This document shows, piece after piece, positions 7,765 through 16,878 of a stretch of 64,000 nucleotides of DNA. The stretch spans positions 1 through 64,000 of the forward strand of contig JBAVQS010000050.1 of NCBI GenBank assembly GCA_049694275.1, in the 5' to 3' direction. Under the pieces are notes generated by a model that saw only the letters and a program-made list of their open reading frames with translations, was not told the origin of the DNA and did no database searches. Origin of the DNA: JBAVQS01 sp049694275 (GTDB lineage Bacteria > Chloroflexota > Anaerolineae > UBA4142 > SHND01). Position numbers and translations under genes: made by a program. Each line of letters starts with the position of its first letter. Position 1 is the stretch's first letter.

Positions 7765-8979
7765 ATGCGCAATCTTTGGATGGTCGTCGGTTTCATCGTA
7801 TTGCTCATCGCCGCCGCCATATTGTACGCCGGCCTGGCGCCGGTTCCACCCGACCTGCCGACCGGACAGCCGCAGCCCGACACACATGAGCTCGAAAAAT
7901 GCACCCCGAAGGTGTCGGCGGCGACCGCCGTGACGCAAACGATCACCGTGGCCGCGGGTGAAAAGATTCAGGACGCGGTTGATCGCGCGAATCCAGGTGA
8001 TACGATTCTTGTTTCCCCCGGCGTTTACAATCAATCCGTGCTGGTGAGCACAAAGAACATCACTCTGCGCGGCATGGGTGAAGACGCAGGGCGTCCCGTT
8101 CTGGACGGGGGGAACAGCATCGAGAACGGCGTGGATGTCTGTGGAGACCATTTCACCATCGAGAACATCGTGGTGCGAAATTACAAGGGAAACGGCGTCC
8201 TGGCGCAAAATGTCGATGGGGTCACGTTTCGAAATGTGATGACGGACCACACGGGAGATTACGGGCTATTCCCCGTCAACTCGAAAAACATCCTCATCGA
8301 CCACTGCGTTGCCACTGGGGCGGCCGACACGGGCCTGTACGTGGGCCAGTCGGAGAACATTATCGTCCGTGACAATGAGGCATTCGCGAATGTGTCCGGC
8401 ATCGAGATTGAAAATTCCTCGAACGCGCTGGTCGAACGGAATTACTCACACGACAATACGGACGGCCTGCTCGTGTTCCTGCTCCCCGACCTGAGCCGAA
8501 AAGAGACGACGGACAACATCATTCGCAACAATCGCTTTATCGCGAATAATCTCGCAAATTTCGGAGATCCTGCGGATATCGTCGCCAAGGTGCCAGCCGG
8601 CACGGGGATGCTCATTATGGGCGCTGACCGCACGGAGGTGACCGGAAACGAAATTCGCGATAATCGCTCGGTGGGCATCGCGACGGTTGGCCTGCGGACT
8701 CTATTTGATACACGCAAGGATTTCGACGTGGGCACCGAGCCGGAAGGGAATTGGGTTCACGACAACGTTCTGCAGAATAACGGCACGAATCCCACGCCCG
8801 AGGCGCTCCGGTTTGGCCTTCCCGCCGCCGACCTGGTCTGGGATGGGAGCGGGTGGGACAACGCATGGCATGAGAGCGTCAAATCGACCTTTCCGCCGGT
8901 TCTGCCGGATCGCGGTTGGTCGGACTTTGCGCGCCGATTCTATTGGCGGGTCTTGGGGGTCGCGCGCAAGTTCATGTAG
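7765..8979 (+). CDS. Secreted right-handed parallel beta-helix protein (NosD/TIGR03805-like)
   Basis: A 404-residue protein with an N-terminal hydrophobic signal or anchor (WMVVGFIVLLIAAAILYAG), so probably exported. The start matches AAGEKIQDAVDRANPGDTILVSPGVY, the usual first strands of NosD/pectate-lyase-like beta-helices. About ten rungs rich in NNI, NITLR, VRNY, NSKNILI and NSSNALVERN follow. Members bind copper or carbohydrates, or are of unknown role; no catalytic residues can be assigned. GGAGGTGA 8 bases before ATG 7765 supports the start. It lies 50 bases after the hydrolase gene on the same strand and may be co-transcribed. Confidence 0.8.
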   Translation: MRNLWMVVGFIVLLIAAAILYAGLAPVPPDLPTGQPQPDTHELEKCTPKVSAATAVTQTITVAAGEKIQDAVDRANPGDTILVSPGVYNQSVLVSTKNITLRGMGEDAGRPVLDGGNSIENGVDVCGDHFTIENIVVRNYKGNGVLAQNVDGVTFRNVMTDHTGDYGLFPVNSKNILIDHCVATGAADTGLYVGQSENIIVRDNEAFANVSGIEIENSSNALVERNYSHDNTDGLLVFLLPDLSRKETTDNIIRNNRFIANNLANFGDPADIVAKVPAGTGMLIMGADRTEVTGNEIRDNRSVGIATVGLRTLFDTRKDFDVGTEPEGNWVHDNVLQNNGTNPTPEALRFGLPAADLVWDGSGWDNAWHESVKSTFPPVLPDRGWSDFARRFYWRVLGVARKFM

Positions 8980-8991
8980 GCGACGGGGGAT

Positions 8992-9222
8992 TTATTTGTG
9001 CCCCACCGTAAAGGAGAGGACGAGGAGGACGAGGCCGGCGAGGGTGATGCCGTGGCCGAGGCTGCCGAGGACATCGACGATGGGGGGGAAGGTGGCGCTG
9101 GCGGCGAGGTACAGCAGGGTGTGGTAGGTGAGGTCCCAGGCCACACCGCCGATCAGGGTAATCCAGCCCAGGCGGCGGAGCAGTTGTTTACGCCGGCCGG
9201 TGCTCGCCATGTGCGGAAACAT
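8992..9222 (-). CDS. Small two-helix membrane protein, unknown function
   Basis: 76 residues with a basic N-terminus (GRRKQLLRRLG) and two predicted membrane helices (WITLIGGVAWDLTYHTLLYLA and HGITLAGLVLLVLSFTVG). The gene overlaps the 3' end of the DUF2085 gene by 35 bases on the same strand and is probably translated from the same message. No strong ribosome binding site is visible, and a second ATG at 9210 is possible. The family is not recognised. Confidence 0.5.
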   Translation of the reverse strand: MFPHMASTGRRKQLLRRLGWITLIGGVAWDLTYHTLLYLAASATFPPIVDVLGSLGHGITLAGLVLLVLSFTVGHK

Positions 9223-9934
9223 CTTGCATCGAACGGTCGATCATGGGAAAGACGGCAAAAACGGCGGTGATGGAAAAGAGGAATCCGGTGACCCAGCGCA
9301 TCCAGGAGTTGAACGAGCCGAGGGCATCCCCCACGTAAAAGGAAGAAGGGAAGACGTTAAAAGTAAGCGATTGGAGCCAGGCATTCGTATCGCGGAACCC
9401 GAGGCCGGTGGTGCCGGCAATCGCGTCGTTCAGCATGTGGCTCACGCCGTCAAGGCCGATGGGGAGGACGCCGATGAGGATAAAGGCGAGCCAGGAGATG
9501 CGCGGCGAGCGGGAGCGGAGAAGGGCATAGAGGAGGCCGCCGAGCCAGACGCCGCCATAGGTCGAGATCATCCGGTCGCTCCACGCGACCTTGTAGCCCA
9601 TCTCGGGGTTGCCGATGAACTGGCGCAGGCCGATAAAGCCGTCGAGCGGCCAGACGGCCTTGATCTCGGCATAGGAATACATGATCCTGTCGCCAAAGAT
9701 AAAGAGCGAGCGCTCGGGGAGTTGGTGGCACAAAAAGCTGTAAATGAAATAGACCGCGTCGGCCGGGCCGGTGGCGCCGATGTGCATGAAGAGGGGCGCA
9801 GTAAAGGGCGCGAGCACGAGCGCGCCATACAGGACGCTAAAGGCCGCCAGCCAGTGGCGCGCGACCCAGAACGCCAGGTCGTTGATCCGATTCGCCAATC
9901 CGCTTGTCTCGTTCGAGTATACCCCTTGCTGCAT
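9188..9934 (-). CDS. DUF2085 family integral membrane protein
   Basis: A 248-residue membrane protein with about five helices. Recognisable DUF2085 features are FIYSFLCHQLPERSLFIFGDRIMYS, a Cys-His pair with an acidic/basic turn, and later GLDGVSHML. Function is unknown; the conserved CHQxPERS block suggests a bound metal or cofactor. Two in-frame ATGs occur at 9940 and 9934. The GGGAGG directly touches the first and is 6 bases from the second, so 9934 is preferred. It lies divergent from deoB, with about 100 bases between starts. Confidence 0.8.
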   Translation of the reverse strand: MQQGVYSNETSGLANRINDLAFWVARHWLAAFSVLYGALVLAPFTAPLFMHIGATGPADAVYFIYSFLCHQLPERSLFIFGDRIMYSYAEIKAVWPLDGFIGLRQFIGNPEMGYKVAWSDRMISTYGGVWLGGLLYALLRSRSPRISWLAFILIGVLPIGLDGVSHMLNDAIAGTTGLGFRDTNAWLQSLTFNVFPSSFYVGDALGSFNSWMRWVTGFLFSITAVFAVFPMIDRSMQDVSAHGEHRPA

Positions 9935-10005
9935 ATGCATCCTCCCGCGGCAAGTATATCACAAAATGCAGAGGCGACGCTGGTGGCGCGCAGGGACCGT
10001 GGGTG

Positions 10006-10011
10006 TATAAT
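10006..10011 (+). promoter_or_regulatory. -10 element ahead of deoB
   Basis: A perfect TATAAT lies 20 bases before the deoB ATG, implying a very short leader that carries GAGGGG as ribosome binding site. No good -35 sequence is found at the proper distance, so an activator or relaxed -35 is likely. Confidence 0.4.
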
Positions 10012-10031
10012 AAAAAAAGAGGGGTGGCAAC

Positions 10032-11207
10032 ATGAATGTTCAGCGTGTGACAGTGATTGTGTTGGATGGGGTGGGGGCAGGGGAGGCGCCGGATGCGGCG
10101 GAGTATGGCGACGTCGGGACCAACTCGCTTGGCAATACCGCGCGGGCAGTAGGCGGGCTCCTTCTGCCGAATATGGAACGGATGGGACTGGGTTATATTA
10201 CGGCGATGGATGGTGTACCCCCGGCGCCGAATCCGACCGGTGGATATGGGCGGATGCAGCCGCGCTCGGCGGGCAAGGATACGGTCGCGGGACACTGGGA
10301 GATGATGGGGGTGTATCTGCCCGAGCCGTTCCCGACCTATCCGAACGGCTTTCCGCCCGAGGTGCTCGACGAATTTACTGCCCGCACGGGGTTGGGCGTG
10401 CTGGCGAACAAGCCGGCATCGGGGACGGAGATTATTCAAGAGTTTGGCGCAGAGCACATGCGAACGGGCAAGCCGATTGTCTATACCTCCGCCGACAGCG
10501 TTTTTCAGATTGCCGCGCACGAAGAGGTCATTCCGCTGGAGGAGTTGTATCGCATCTCTGAAATCAGCCGCGCGATGCTTACCGGCAAGCACGGCGTCGG
10601 ACGGGTGATCGCGCGGCCCTTTGTCGGCGACCACGCCGGAAATTTCAAGCGGACCGAGCACCGGCGCGATTATCCGCGCACGCCGCAGACGCCGACGATG
10701 ATGGACCGATTGATCGCCGCGGGCAAACAGGTGTATTCTGTTGGCAAGATCGACGATATCTTTGGACACCGGGGCATTACGACCGGACATCATACGACCA
10801 ACAACCTGGAGAGCATCAAGGCGCTAATCGATTACCTGGGCGAGAATTTCGATGGGCTGCTCTTTGCCAACCTGATCGAGTTTGACATGATCTATGGGCA
10901 TCGCAACGACCCGAAGGGGTACGCGGCCGCGCTCGCGCAGTTCGATGACCATGTGCCGGCGATTCAGGCGGCGATGCGCGAGGGAGACATCTGCATCGTG
11001 ACCGGCGATCACGGGGTGGACCCGACGACGCCGGGGACAGATCACTCGCGCGAGTATGTGCCGCTGCTGGTGTTTGGCCCGCGCGTGCACGGGGTGGACC
11101 TCGACACGCGCAAAACGCTGGCGGATATCGGCGCGACGATTGCCGAGGCGTTTGGCCTGGACCAGCCGGAGGGGAGCGAGAGCTTTTTGCGGCAGGTGGT
11201 TGGATAA
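10032..11207 (+). CDS. deoB: Phosphopentomutase
   Basis: 391 residues, the usual DeoB length. This alkaline-phosphatase-superfamily enzyme interconverts ribose (or deoxyribose) 1-phosphate and 5-phosphate in nucleoside salvage. Metal-site residues are visible in VIVLDGVGAGEAPD near the start, DTVAGHWEMMG (the phosphorylatable Thr in the AGKDTVAGHWE block), FANLIEFDMIYGHRND, VTGDHGVDPTTPGTDHSRE and the final HSREYVPLL. The ATG follows GAGGGGTGGCAAC and a TATAAT box. A phosphohexomutase gene begins 7 bases downstream, so the pair probably forms a sugar-phosphate mutase operon. Confidence 0.95.
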   Translation: MNVQRVTVIVLDGVGAGEAPDAAEYGDVGTNSLGNTARAVGGLLLPNMERMGLGYITAMDGVPPAPNPTGGYGRMQPRSAGKDTVAGHWEMMGVYLPEPFPTYPNGFPPEVLDEFTARTGLGVLANKPASGTEIIQEFGAEHMRTGKPIVYTSADSVFQIAAHEEVIPLEELYRISEISRAMLTGKHGVGRVIARPFVGDHAGNFKRTEHRRDYPRTPQTPTMMDRLIAAGKQVYSVGKIDDIFGHRGITTGHHTTNNLESIKALIDYLGENFDGLLFANLIEFDMIYGHRNDPKGYAAALAQFDDHVPAIQAAMREGDICIVTGDHGVDPTTPGTDHSREYVPLLVFGPRVHGVDLDTRKTLADIGATIAEAFGLDQPEGSESFLRQVVG

Positions 11208-11214
11208 GACCGAG

Positions 11215-12579
11215 ATGCGGGATGTATTGAACAAGATGTTTCGGGATTTCAGCGTGCGGGGTGTCGTGCCGCAAGAGCTAAATCCCGCGATCGTCGAGAC
11301 GCTGGGCCGGGCGTTCGGGACGTACGCGGGGGAGCACGATGTCTCTACGGTGGTCGTCGGCTATGACGTGCGGACGAGCTCGCCCGCGCTGGAACAGGCG
11401 CTGGTCGCGGGGCTCGTCTCGACCGGCTGCACCGTCAAGCGTCTCGGCCTGGTCTCGACGCCGGTGTGGAACTGGGCGGCGTCGCATCATGCGCCCGACG
11501 GCGGGGTGATGATTACCGCGAGCCACAACCCGCCTAAATACAACGGGGTCAAGTTCCGTCTCGCCGACCCGCTGGTGGACCAGGAGCTGGTGCGCATCAA
11601 GGAGCTGGCGCTGCGCGGTGAGTTCCGGAGCGGGAGCGGGCAGGTGACCGAGGTGGATGCCTGGCCCGAGTATTGCGCCGCGCTTGAACCGTTGCTGCAA
11701 GCGGCGGCGGGCAAGCGGACGCTGGTGGTCGATGCGGGGAACGGGGCGACGGCCGGATGGATAGGGGATTTGCTCCGCGGCATTGGGCACCGCGTCGTCG
11801 CGCTCAACGACACACGGGACGGTAACTTTCCGGGCCGCGGTCCTGACCCTTCGGCGGCGGGCGCACTCGCGGAGTTATCGGAGACCGTCGTGCAGGAGAA
11901 GGCGGACCTGGGGCTGGCGTTTGACGGCGACGGCGACCGCCTAGTTGTCGTGGATGACGGGGGGCGCGTGCGGTTGGGGGACGAGGTGTTGATCGTCCTG
12001 TCACGCCACCTGCTGGCGCACAACCCCGGCCGCGCAGTGGTGTTCGATCTGTCTGCCACCCGCGCCCTGAGCGAATCGATCGTGCGCCAGGGCGGCGTGC
12101 CCATCCGCTCGCGCGTGGGCTATCCATTCGTCTATGCGTCGGTCAAGGCGCATCGCGCCATCGTGGGGGGCGAGATCTCGGGGCACCTGTTCTTTGATGA
12201 CCCCGCCTTTCGCTTTGACGATGCGACGGTCGCCGCGCTCCGCCTATTGTGCGCGCTGAATGCGCTGGGCATGAGCCTGTCCGGCGCGCTGGCCGAGGCG
12301 CCAAAATATGTCCGGCGTCCGCCCGAGCGCGTCGAAGTGGCGGATGCGAACAAGCCGGCGATCATCGCACGGTTGGCGCGGCTGCTGGCGGAGGATGGAC
12401 CGGTGGATCTGACCGAAGGGGTGAGCGTGGAACTGCCGGGGGGCTGGGCGCTCGTGCGCTCGTCGGGGACCGAGCCCCTCATCCGCGTTTCGGTCGAGGG
12501 GCAGACGGAAGCGGACTGTCAACGCATCCGCGCGCTCGTACTGGCGCGGCTTGAAACGGCGCAGCAGACGGTCGAGTAG
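11215..12579 (+). CDS. Phosphomannomutase/phosphoglucomutase (alpha-D-phosphohexomutase)
   Basis: 454 residues with all four family signatures: the phosphoserine loop GVMITASHNPPKYNG, the metal-binding loop AFDGDGDRLVVV, the sugar-specificity loop GGEISGHLFF and the phosphate-binding loop SSGTEPLIRV. It converts hexose 1- and 6-phosphates and so feeds sugar nucleotides for polysaccharide or glycoprotein synthesis. The GEISG loop is typical of dual-specificity PMM/PGM enzymes. The start at ATG 11215, 7 bases after the deoB stop, is preferred; upstream in-frame codons only shadow deoB. Confidence 0.92.
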   Translation: MRDVLNKMFRDFSVRGVVPQELNPAIVETLGRAFGTYAGEHDVSTVVVGYDVRTSSPALEQALVAGLVSTGCTVKRLGLVSTPVWNWAASHHAPDGGVMITASHNPPKYNGVKFRLADPLVDQELVRIKELALRGEFRSGSGQVTEVDAWPEYCAALEPLLQAAAGKRTLVVDAGNGATAGWIGDLLRGIGHRVVALNDTRDGNFPGRGPDPSAAGALAELSETVVQEKADLGLAFDGDGDRLVVVDDGGRVRLGDEVLIVLSRHLLAHNPGRAVVFDLSATRALSESIVRQGGVPIRSRVGYPFVYASVKAHRAIVGGEISGHLFFDDPAFRFDDATVAALRLLCALNALGMSLSGALAEAPKYVRRPPERVEVADANKPAIIARLARLLAEDGPVDLTEGVSVELPGGWALVRSSGTEPLIRVSVEGQTEADCQRIRALVLARLETAQQTVE

Positions 12580-12646
12580 GACGCCATCCCGGGACCGGTC
12601 GCGGGTCTATGAACACGGAATCGAGGGCGATAGAGTGAGCCGCGCA

Positions 12647-13213
12647 TCAATTGTGCGGCTGTTTTGTTTTCATCATGCTGTTGGCAAGCGCCGTCGGAAT
12701 CATCGCCTCGGCCTCCATCTGCGCCTCTTTCTTGGCTTGGGCTGCGGTGCCGGCATACTCGCGTGCCATCTGCCCGTTCCACTGCAAGTACTCGGTCGCG
12801 CCGTTCAATAGCTCGGCGATCCCGACGATGCAAAAGATGTGAACAAAGACCGTAAAGAGATCGGGCAGCACGCTCAGGCCGACGACCATCAGGCCGGCGA
12901 TCCAGGTTCCCACGCAGACCGGGCAGCAGACCAGGTCGCCGAGTGCTTCACGCCAGCCCGCGCCGCGCGCCTGGGTTGTATCTCCGGTGCCGGTCGGGTC
13001 AGGGATCGTTCGCACAAAGGGCAGGCGATAGGTCTCCATGACCTTGTCATACGAGACCATGCGACCCATCCGGTAAATGGCAAAACCGAGCTCGGCGACC
13101 AGGAGTGGTGTGAGTGATACGGTCGAATGCAGAAGGGCAAAGATGCCGACCCCGAGCACGAAAACGCCGCTCAAGGTGGCATAAGTCAATCTCTTTTGGG
13201 CAAGTGGATTCAT
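12647..13213 (-). CDS. DUF1360 family membrane protein
   Basis: 188 residues with an N-terminal hydrophobic region, SYDKVMETYRLPFVRTIPDP, the family motif LVCCPVCVGTWIAGL, another membrane helix (FTVFVHIFCIVGIAELLNGA) and a charged, Ala-rich tail. The CCPVC/W motif is the DUF1360 hallmark, shared with spore-coat-associated and other membrane proteins; function is unknown. ATG 13213 is chosen because GGAG lies 8 bases upstream; the TTG at 13228 is less likely. Its stop faces the mutase gene. Confidence 0.8.
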   Translation of the reverse strand: MNPLAQKRLTYATLSGVFVLGVGIFALLHSTVSLTPLLVAELGFAIYRMGRMVSYDKVMETYRLPFVRTIPDPTGTGDTTQARGAGWREALGDLVCCPVCVGTWIAGLMVVGLSVLPDLFTVFVHIFCIVGIAELLNGATEYLQWNGQMAREYAGTAAQAKKEAQMEAEAMIPTALANSMMKTKQPHN

Positions 13214-13285
13214 GTTATTGCTCCGCAAAGTAGAACGTTAGACCCTGCGGTAAAGACACCGTCGATTGGCGGGATAAGACGCGCA

Positions 13286-13996
13286 TCAGCCAAACAACAA
13301 TTTGGATTCTACTCCCGACCCGAGTTCAAGGCACACAAACGCGCCGGCGCAATCTGTCTTTAGGCGCACCTCTTTGAAATCGGGGATCACGTGCGCTGCT
13401 CCTGCGGCCAGGAGCGCCGGGGCGAATTCCGGCGATTGCACGCCGATACAGCGCGTGCCTGCTGCTGTGGCCGCCTGGACCCCGCTCACGGCATCTTCAA
13501 ATACGACGCAGTTCAAAGGGGATTTGTTCAAGCGCTGCGCCGCGCGCAGATAGGCATCCGGCGCTGGCTTGCCGTGGGTGATCTCTTCCGATGTCACGTA
13601 GATCGTGAACAATCCATCCAGCCTGAGTTGGCCGCTCACTGCGCCTACCTTGCTTTGATTGGCGCTCGTCACCAGCGCGGTGGGAATACTGCGCGCCTTG
13701 AGCGCCGCAAGCAGTGCGAGCGCGCCGGGGATTGCGCGATAACTCTGGTTCCGCTCGACCACGTCCAGATGTTCCAGCGCGGCGGCTTGTTCCGCCGGGG
13801 CGAGGTGTGGAAAGAATCGGTCGAGCGTGCGTGTGGGGAGGCAGCCGTGAATGTCTCGTTCGAAATCCTGTGCGGTCAGGGTGATGCCGTGGGCGGCTGC
13901 CAGCTCGTTCCAAAACGCCATAATCGGTGCGCGCGTGTCGATAATCACGCCGTCCATATCGAACAGGATGGCGTGATAGAGCGGCTCAGAGGACAT
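13286..13996 (-). CDS. HAD-superfamily phosphatase, beta-phosphoglucomutase-like
   Basis: 236 residues. Motif I is FDMDGVIIDT (nucleophile Asp and acid/base Asp), motif II is LVTSANQ, motif III is the Lys of HGKPAPDAY, and motif IV is FEDAVSGVQAATAAG. The helical cap between motifs I and II and the GKPAPD/EDAxxGxxAA pattern place it with the PGMB/phosphoglycolate phosphatase group. Its ATG overlaps the end of the TPP-enzyme gene by 11 bases, so the two are co-translated. The exact phosphorylated substrate is unknown. Confidence 0.85.
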   Translation of the reverse strand: MSSEPLYHAILFDMDGVIIDTRAPIMAFWNELAAAHGITLTAQDFERDIHGCLPTRTLDRFFPHLAPAEQAAALEHLDVVERNQSYRAIPGALALLAALKARSIPTALVTSANQSKVGAVSGQLRLDGLFTIYVTSEEITHGKPAPDAYLRAAQRLNKSPLNCVVFEDAVSGVQAATAAGTRCIGVQSPEFAPALLAAGAAHVIPDFKEVRLKTDCAGAFVCLELGSGVESKLLFG

Positions 13997-15620
13997 AGGC
14001 GCGCACCGCGTCCGCTTTTTGCACCCCTTCCGGGTCGATCAGCACATTGACAATGGAGGGCTTGCCGCTTGCCAGCGCGCGCTCGATCGCCGGCGCGATG
14101 CCGTCGGGCGACTCGACCAACTCGCCGTACCCGCCAAAGGCATCGGCCAGCTTGTCATAGCGTACGCCGGGGGCCAGCTTGGTCGCAATGGCGCGCTCTT
14201 CGCCGACGAGCGAGAGCTGGGGCAGCCGAATCTCGCCCCATTGCCCGTCGTTGCCGATGACGGTGACGATGGGCAATTTGAACCGGACCGCGGTATCAAA
14301 CTCCATTCCGTTCAGCGCAAACGAGCCATCGCCGTTCAGCACGATCACCTTCTTGTGGGGATAGAGCGCCTGGGCTGCGAGCGCGAACGGCAGGCCGACG
14401 CCGAGGCAGCCGAGCGGGCCGGGGTCCATCCATTGTCCCGGCTTGCGGATCGTCAGCACCTTGGCCGCGAGTCCCACCACATCGCCGCCATCGCCGATGA
14501 CAATGGTATCGTCGTCGATGAACCGGTTTAGCTCGTGCGCCAGCCGCAACTGGTGAATCGGCAGCTCGTCGGAGGTCTCCCACTGTGCCTGGACCGTGTG
14601 CTTGTCCTCTTCGACTCCCTGGAGTTTTGCCAGCCAGTTGTCGAAATGCACCTCGCCGACTGCCTCGTTCAACTGCTCCAGCACCGCCCGCGCGCTCCCG
14701 ATAATGCCAATGTCCACCGCGCGGTTGCGACCGATCTCAATGGGGTCAATATCCACCTGGATGAGTTTCGTATCATCGCCAAACTCGCCGTATTTGAGGC
14801 GAAAGTCCATTGGCGTGCCGATGGCAAGGATCACGTCCGATTCGCGGAAGGCGGTCCCACGGGCGAGCTGCAAACAGTTCGGATGATCCATCGGTAGGAC
14901 GCCGCGGCCCATGCCGTTGGTAAAGACCGGTAGCCCGGTCCGCTCGGCGAAAGTCCGCAGCGCCGAGCCCGCATCATCCCAGTAGACCTGCGTGCCGGCA
15001 AGGATTGTCGCCCGTTCCGCGCCGGCGATCATTTGGGCGGCGGCCTGGATGGCCTGCCGGTCGCCATAGGTCCGCGCGGTCGTGCGGTACTGCACCGGCC
15101 ACTTGATCTCGTCCTCGTCTACAAAGGTCATGAGCACGTCGAAGGGGATTTCGATAAAGACCGGGCCGGGCCGGCCGCTGAGCGCGATGCGGATCGCCTG
15201 GGTGAAAAGCTCGGGAATGCGCGCCGCTTCGTGGACCGAGATGCTCCACTTGGTGATCGGTTTCAACAGCGCGACCTGCTCCATCTCTTGCAGCGCCCCG
15301 CGTCCCTGTTGGTTGAGCGGCGCCGCCCCGCCGATGAGGAGGAGGGGGCTGGCGGCGTAATAGGCGTTCGCCACCGCCGTGACCGCGTCGGTCACTCCCG
15401 GTCCTGCCGTCACAATCGCGACGCCGATTCCGCGCGTCAGCCGCGCACAGGCGTCCGCCGCGTGCGCCGCGGCCTGCTCGTGCCGCGTGTCGATCACCTG
15501 GATGCCTTCGTCAATGCACCCATCGTATATCGCCGCGACGTGTCCACCGCAGAGGGTAAAGACATGCGTCACGTTCTCGTTCTTGAGAACCCGGGCTACC
15601 AGCCCGCCGCCATGCATCAT
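13986..15620 (-). CDS. Thiamine-diphosphate-dependent acetolactate synthase-like enzyme
   Basis: 544 residues in the three-domain layout of acetolactate synthase, oxalyl-CoA decarboxylase and 2-hydroxyacyl-CoA lyase. The N-terminal PYR domain has the cofactor-activating glutamate in DTRHEQAAAHAAD. The central domain has FIEIPFDV and SDVILAIGTPMDFRLKYG. The C-terminal PP domain carries the ThDP/Mg motif GDGSFALNGMEFDTA...GNDGQWG. No regulatory IlvN-type subunit gene is adjacent and the FAD-binding region looks weak, so it may be a lyase or decarboxylase rather than biosynthetic AHAS. ATG 15620 is preferred over GTG 15629 because AGGGAG is 8 bases from it. Confidence 0.85.
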   Translation of the reverse strand: MMHGGGLVARVLKNENVTHVFTLCGGHVAAIYDGCIDEGIQVIDTRHEQAAAHAADACARLTRGIGVAIVTAGPGVTDAVTAVANAYYAASPLLLIGGAAPLNQQGRGALQEMEQVALLKPITKWSISVHEAARIPELFTQAIRIALSGRPGPVFIEIPFDVLMTFVDEDEIKWPVQYRTTARTYGDRQAIQAAAQMIAGAERATILAGTQVYWDDAGSALRTFAERTGLPVFTNGMGRGVLPMDHPNCLQLARGTAFRESDVILAIGTPMDFRLKYGEFGDDTKLIQVDIDPIEIGRNRAVDIGIIGSARAVLEQLNEAVGEVHFDNWLAKLQGVEEDKHTVQAQWETSDELPIHQLRLAHELNRFIDDDTIVIGDGGDVVGLAAKVLTIRKPGQWMDPGPLGCLGVGLPFALAAQALYPHKKVIVLNGDGSFALNGMEFDTAVRFKLPIVTVIGNDGQWGEIRLPQLSLVGEERAIATKLAPGVRYDKLADAFGGYGELVESPDGIAPAIERALASGKPSIVNVLIDPEGVQKADAVRAYVL

Positions 15621-15661
15621 CGTATCCACTCCCTGTTACAAATATGCACCGCTATTCACCT

Positions 15662-16828
15662 TTATGCAATCGAGCCGAGCGCATTTCGCATCCGTTCTAA
15701 TGCTTCCATGAGCTGCGCCTGCGGGCAGCCAAAATTAAGACGCACGAACCCTTCGCCGCCCTGGCCAAAGGTCTGGCCGTTGCCCAGCGCCACCTTGGCC
15801 TCGCGCATAAAGAATGTGTACGGGTTCTCCTCGATTTTCGTCTCGCGGCAGTCGAGCCAGGCCAGGTAGGTCGCCTCCGGCGCGGTCGTCGCAATGTGCG
15901 GCATATTCTCGACGATATAGCTCGCCATCGCATCGCGGTTGGCCGTCAGATAAGCCCGGAGCGCGTCCAGCCATTCGCCTCCCTCGCGGTACGCGGCCAG
16001 CGCGCCGGTGTAGCCCATCACCGTGACCGGAGATAGAACACCTTCGCTGACGGCGACTAGCTTTTTGCGCAGCTCACGGTTGGGTACGACGGCAAAGCTA
16101 AACCCGAGCCCCGGCACATTGAATGTCTTACTTGGGGCCATCAGCGTGATGCAGTGGTCGGCGATTTCGGAGGAAAGCGATGCGGTCGGCGTATGCCGTG
16201 TATCGCCGAGGAGCAGGTCACAGTGAATCTCATCCGAGCAGATGAGCACGTCATGCCGCAAGCAGATTTCCGCCAGCCGCTGCAGCTCTTCCGGACGATA
16301 ATCGCGTCCGATCGGGTTGTGCGGATGGCAGAGGATGAACAGGCGTGTCTGGGGCGTGATGGCCGCTTCAAAGGCGTCATAGTCGATTTCGTATTCGATA
16401 ATCCGATCATTCTTGACCAGCGAGAGCTCGACCGATTGCAGGACCCGGCTGTTGCTCGCCGGCGCGCCGAGAAACGGGGGATAGACCGGCGTCTGTACAA
16501 GCACACCTGCGCCCGGCTCGCCAGCTATACGGCAGACGGCGTTTAGCGCGGCGACGATGCCGGGGAGACACACCAGCCACTGCGGATCAATCGTCCAGTG
16601 AAAGCGCTTTTCCAGCCACTCGCAGATGACTGCGGGCAGTTCGGGGGGCGTCATGGCGTAGCCAAACACGCCGTGCTCTGCTCGCTCGCGGAGCGCGCGG
16701 GTGATCGGCTCGGGCGAGCGAAAATCCATATCGGCTACCCACATGGGCAGCACGTCGGGGTCATAGTACCGCCATTTGATGCTCTCGGTGCCGCGGCGGT
16801 CGACGGGGGTATCGAAATCAAAGGTCAT
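15662..16828 (-). CDS. PLP-dependent MalY/PatB-type aminotransferase or C-S lyase
   Basis: 388 residues. The start MTFDFDTPVDRRGTESIKW aligns with PatB/MalY proteins and fixes the start at 16828; a codon at 16882 overlapping the GNAT stop would add only unconserved sequence. Fold type I motifs are present: PMWVADMDF, TPVYPPF, CHPHNPIGRDY, SDEIHCDLLL, the PLP lysine in APSKTFNVPGLG, and the substrate-carboxylate Arg in GGEGFVRLNFGCP. Family enzymes split cystathionine or other cysteine S-conjugates to pyruvate, ammonia and a thiol; some act as aminotransferases. It lies in a minus-strand run of metabolic genes. Confidence 0.9.
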   Translation of the reverse strand: MTFDFDTPVDRRGTESIKWRYYDPDVLPMWVADMDFRSPEPITRALRERAEHGVFGYAMTPPELPAVICEWLEKRFHWTIDPQWLVCLPGIVAALNAVCRIAGEPGAGVLVQTPVYPPFLGAPASNSRVLQSVELSLVKNDRIIEYEIDYDAFEAAITPQTRLFILCHPHNPIGRDYRPEELQRLAEICLRHDVLICSDEIHCDLLLGDTRHTPTASLSSEIADHCITLMAPSKTFNVPGLGFSFAVVPNRELRKKLVAVSEGVLSPVTVMGYTGALAAYREGGEWLDALRAYLTANRDAMASYIVENMPHIATTAPEATYLAWLDCRETKIEENPYTFFMREAKVALGNGQTFGQGGEGFVRLNFGCPQAQLMEALERMRNALGSIA

Positions 16829-16878
16829 ATAGTTTCGTAGTCGAATAGTCGGATGGTGTGATAGCTGATAATCGGTGG

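Noticed and set aside
9128..10561. 477-codon plus-strand frame spanning the DUF2085 gene and start of deoB
   Set aside because: It is antisense to DUF2085 and out of frame with deoB; charged low-complexity product.
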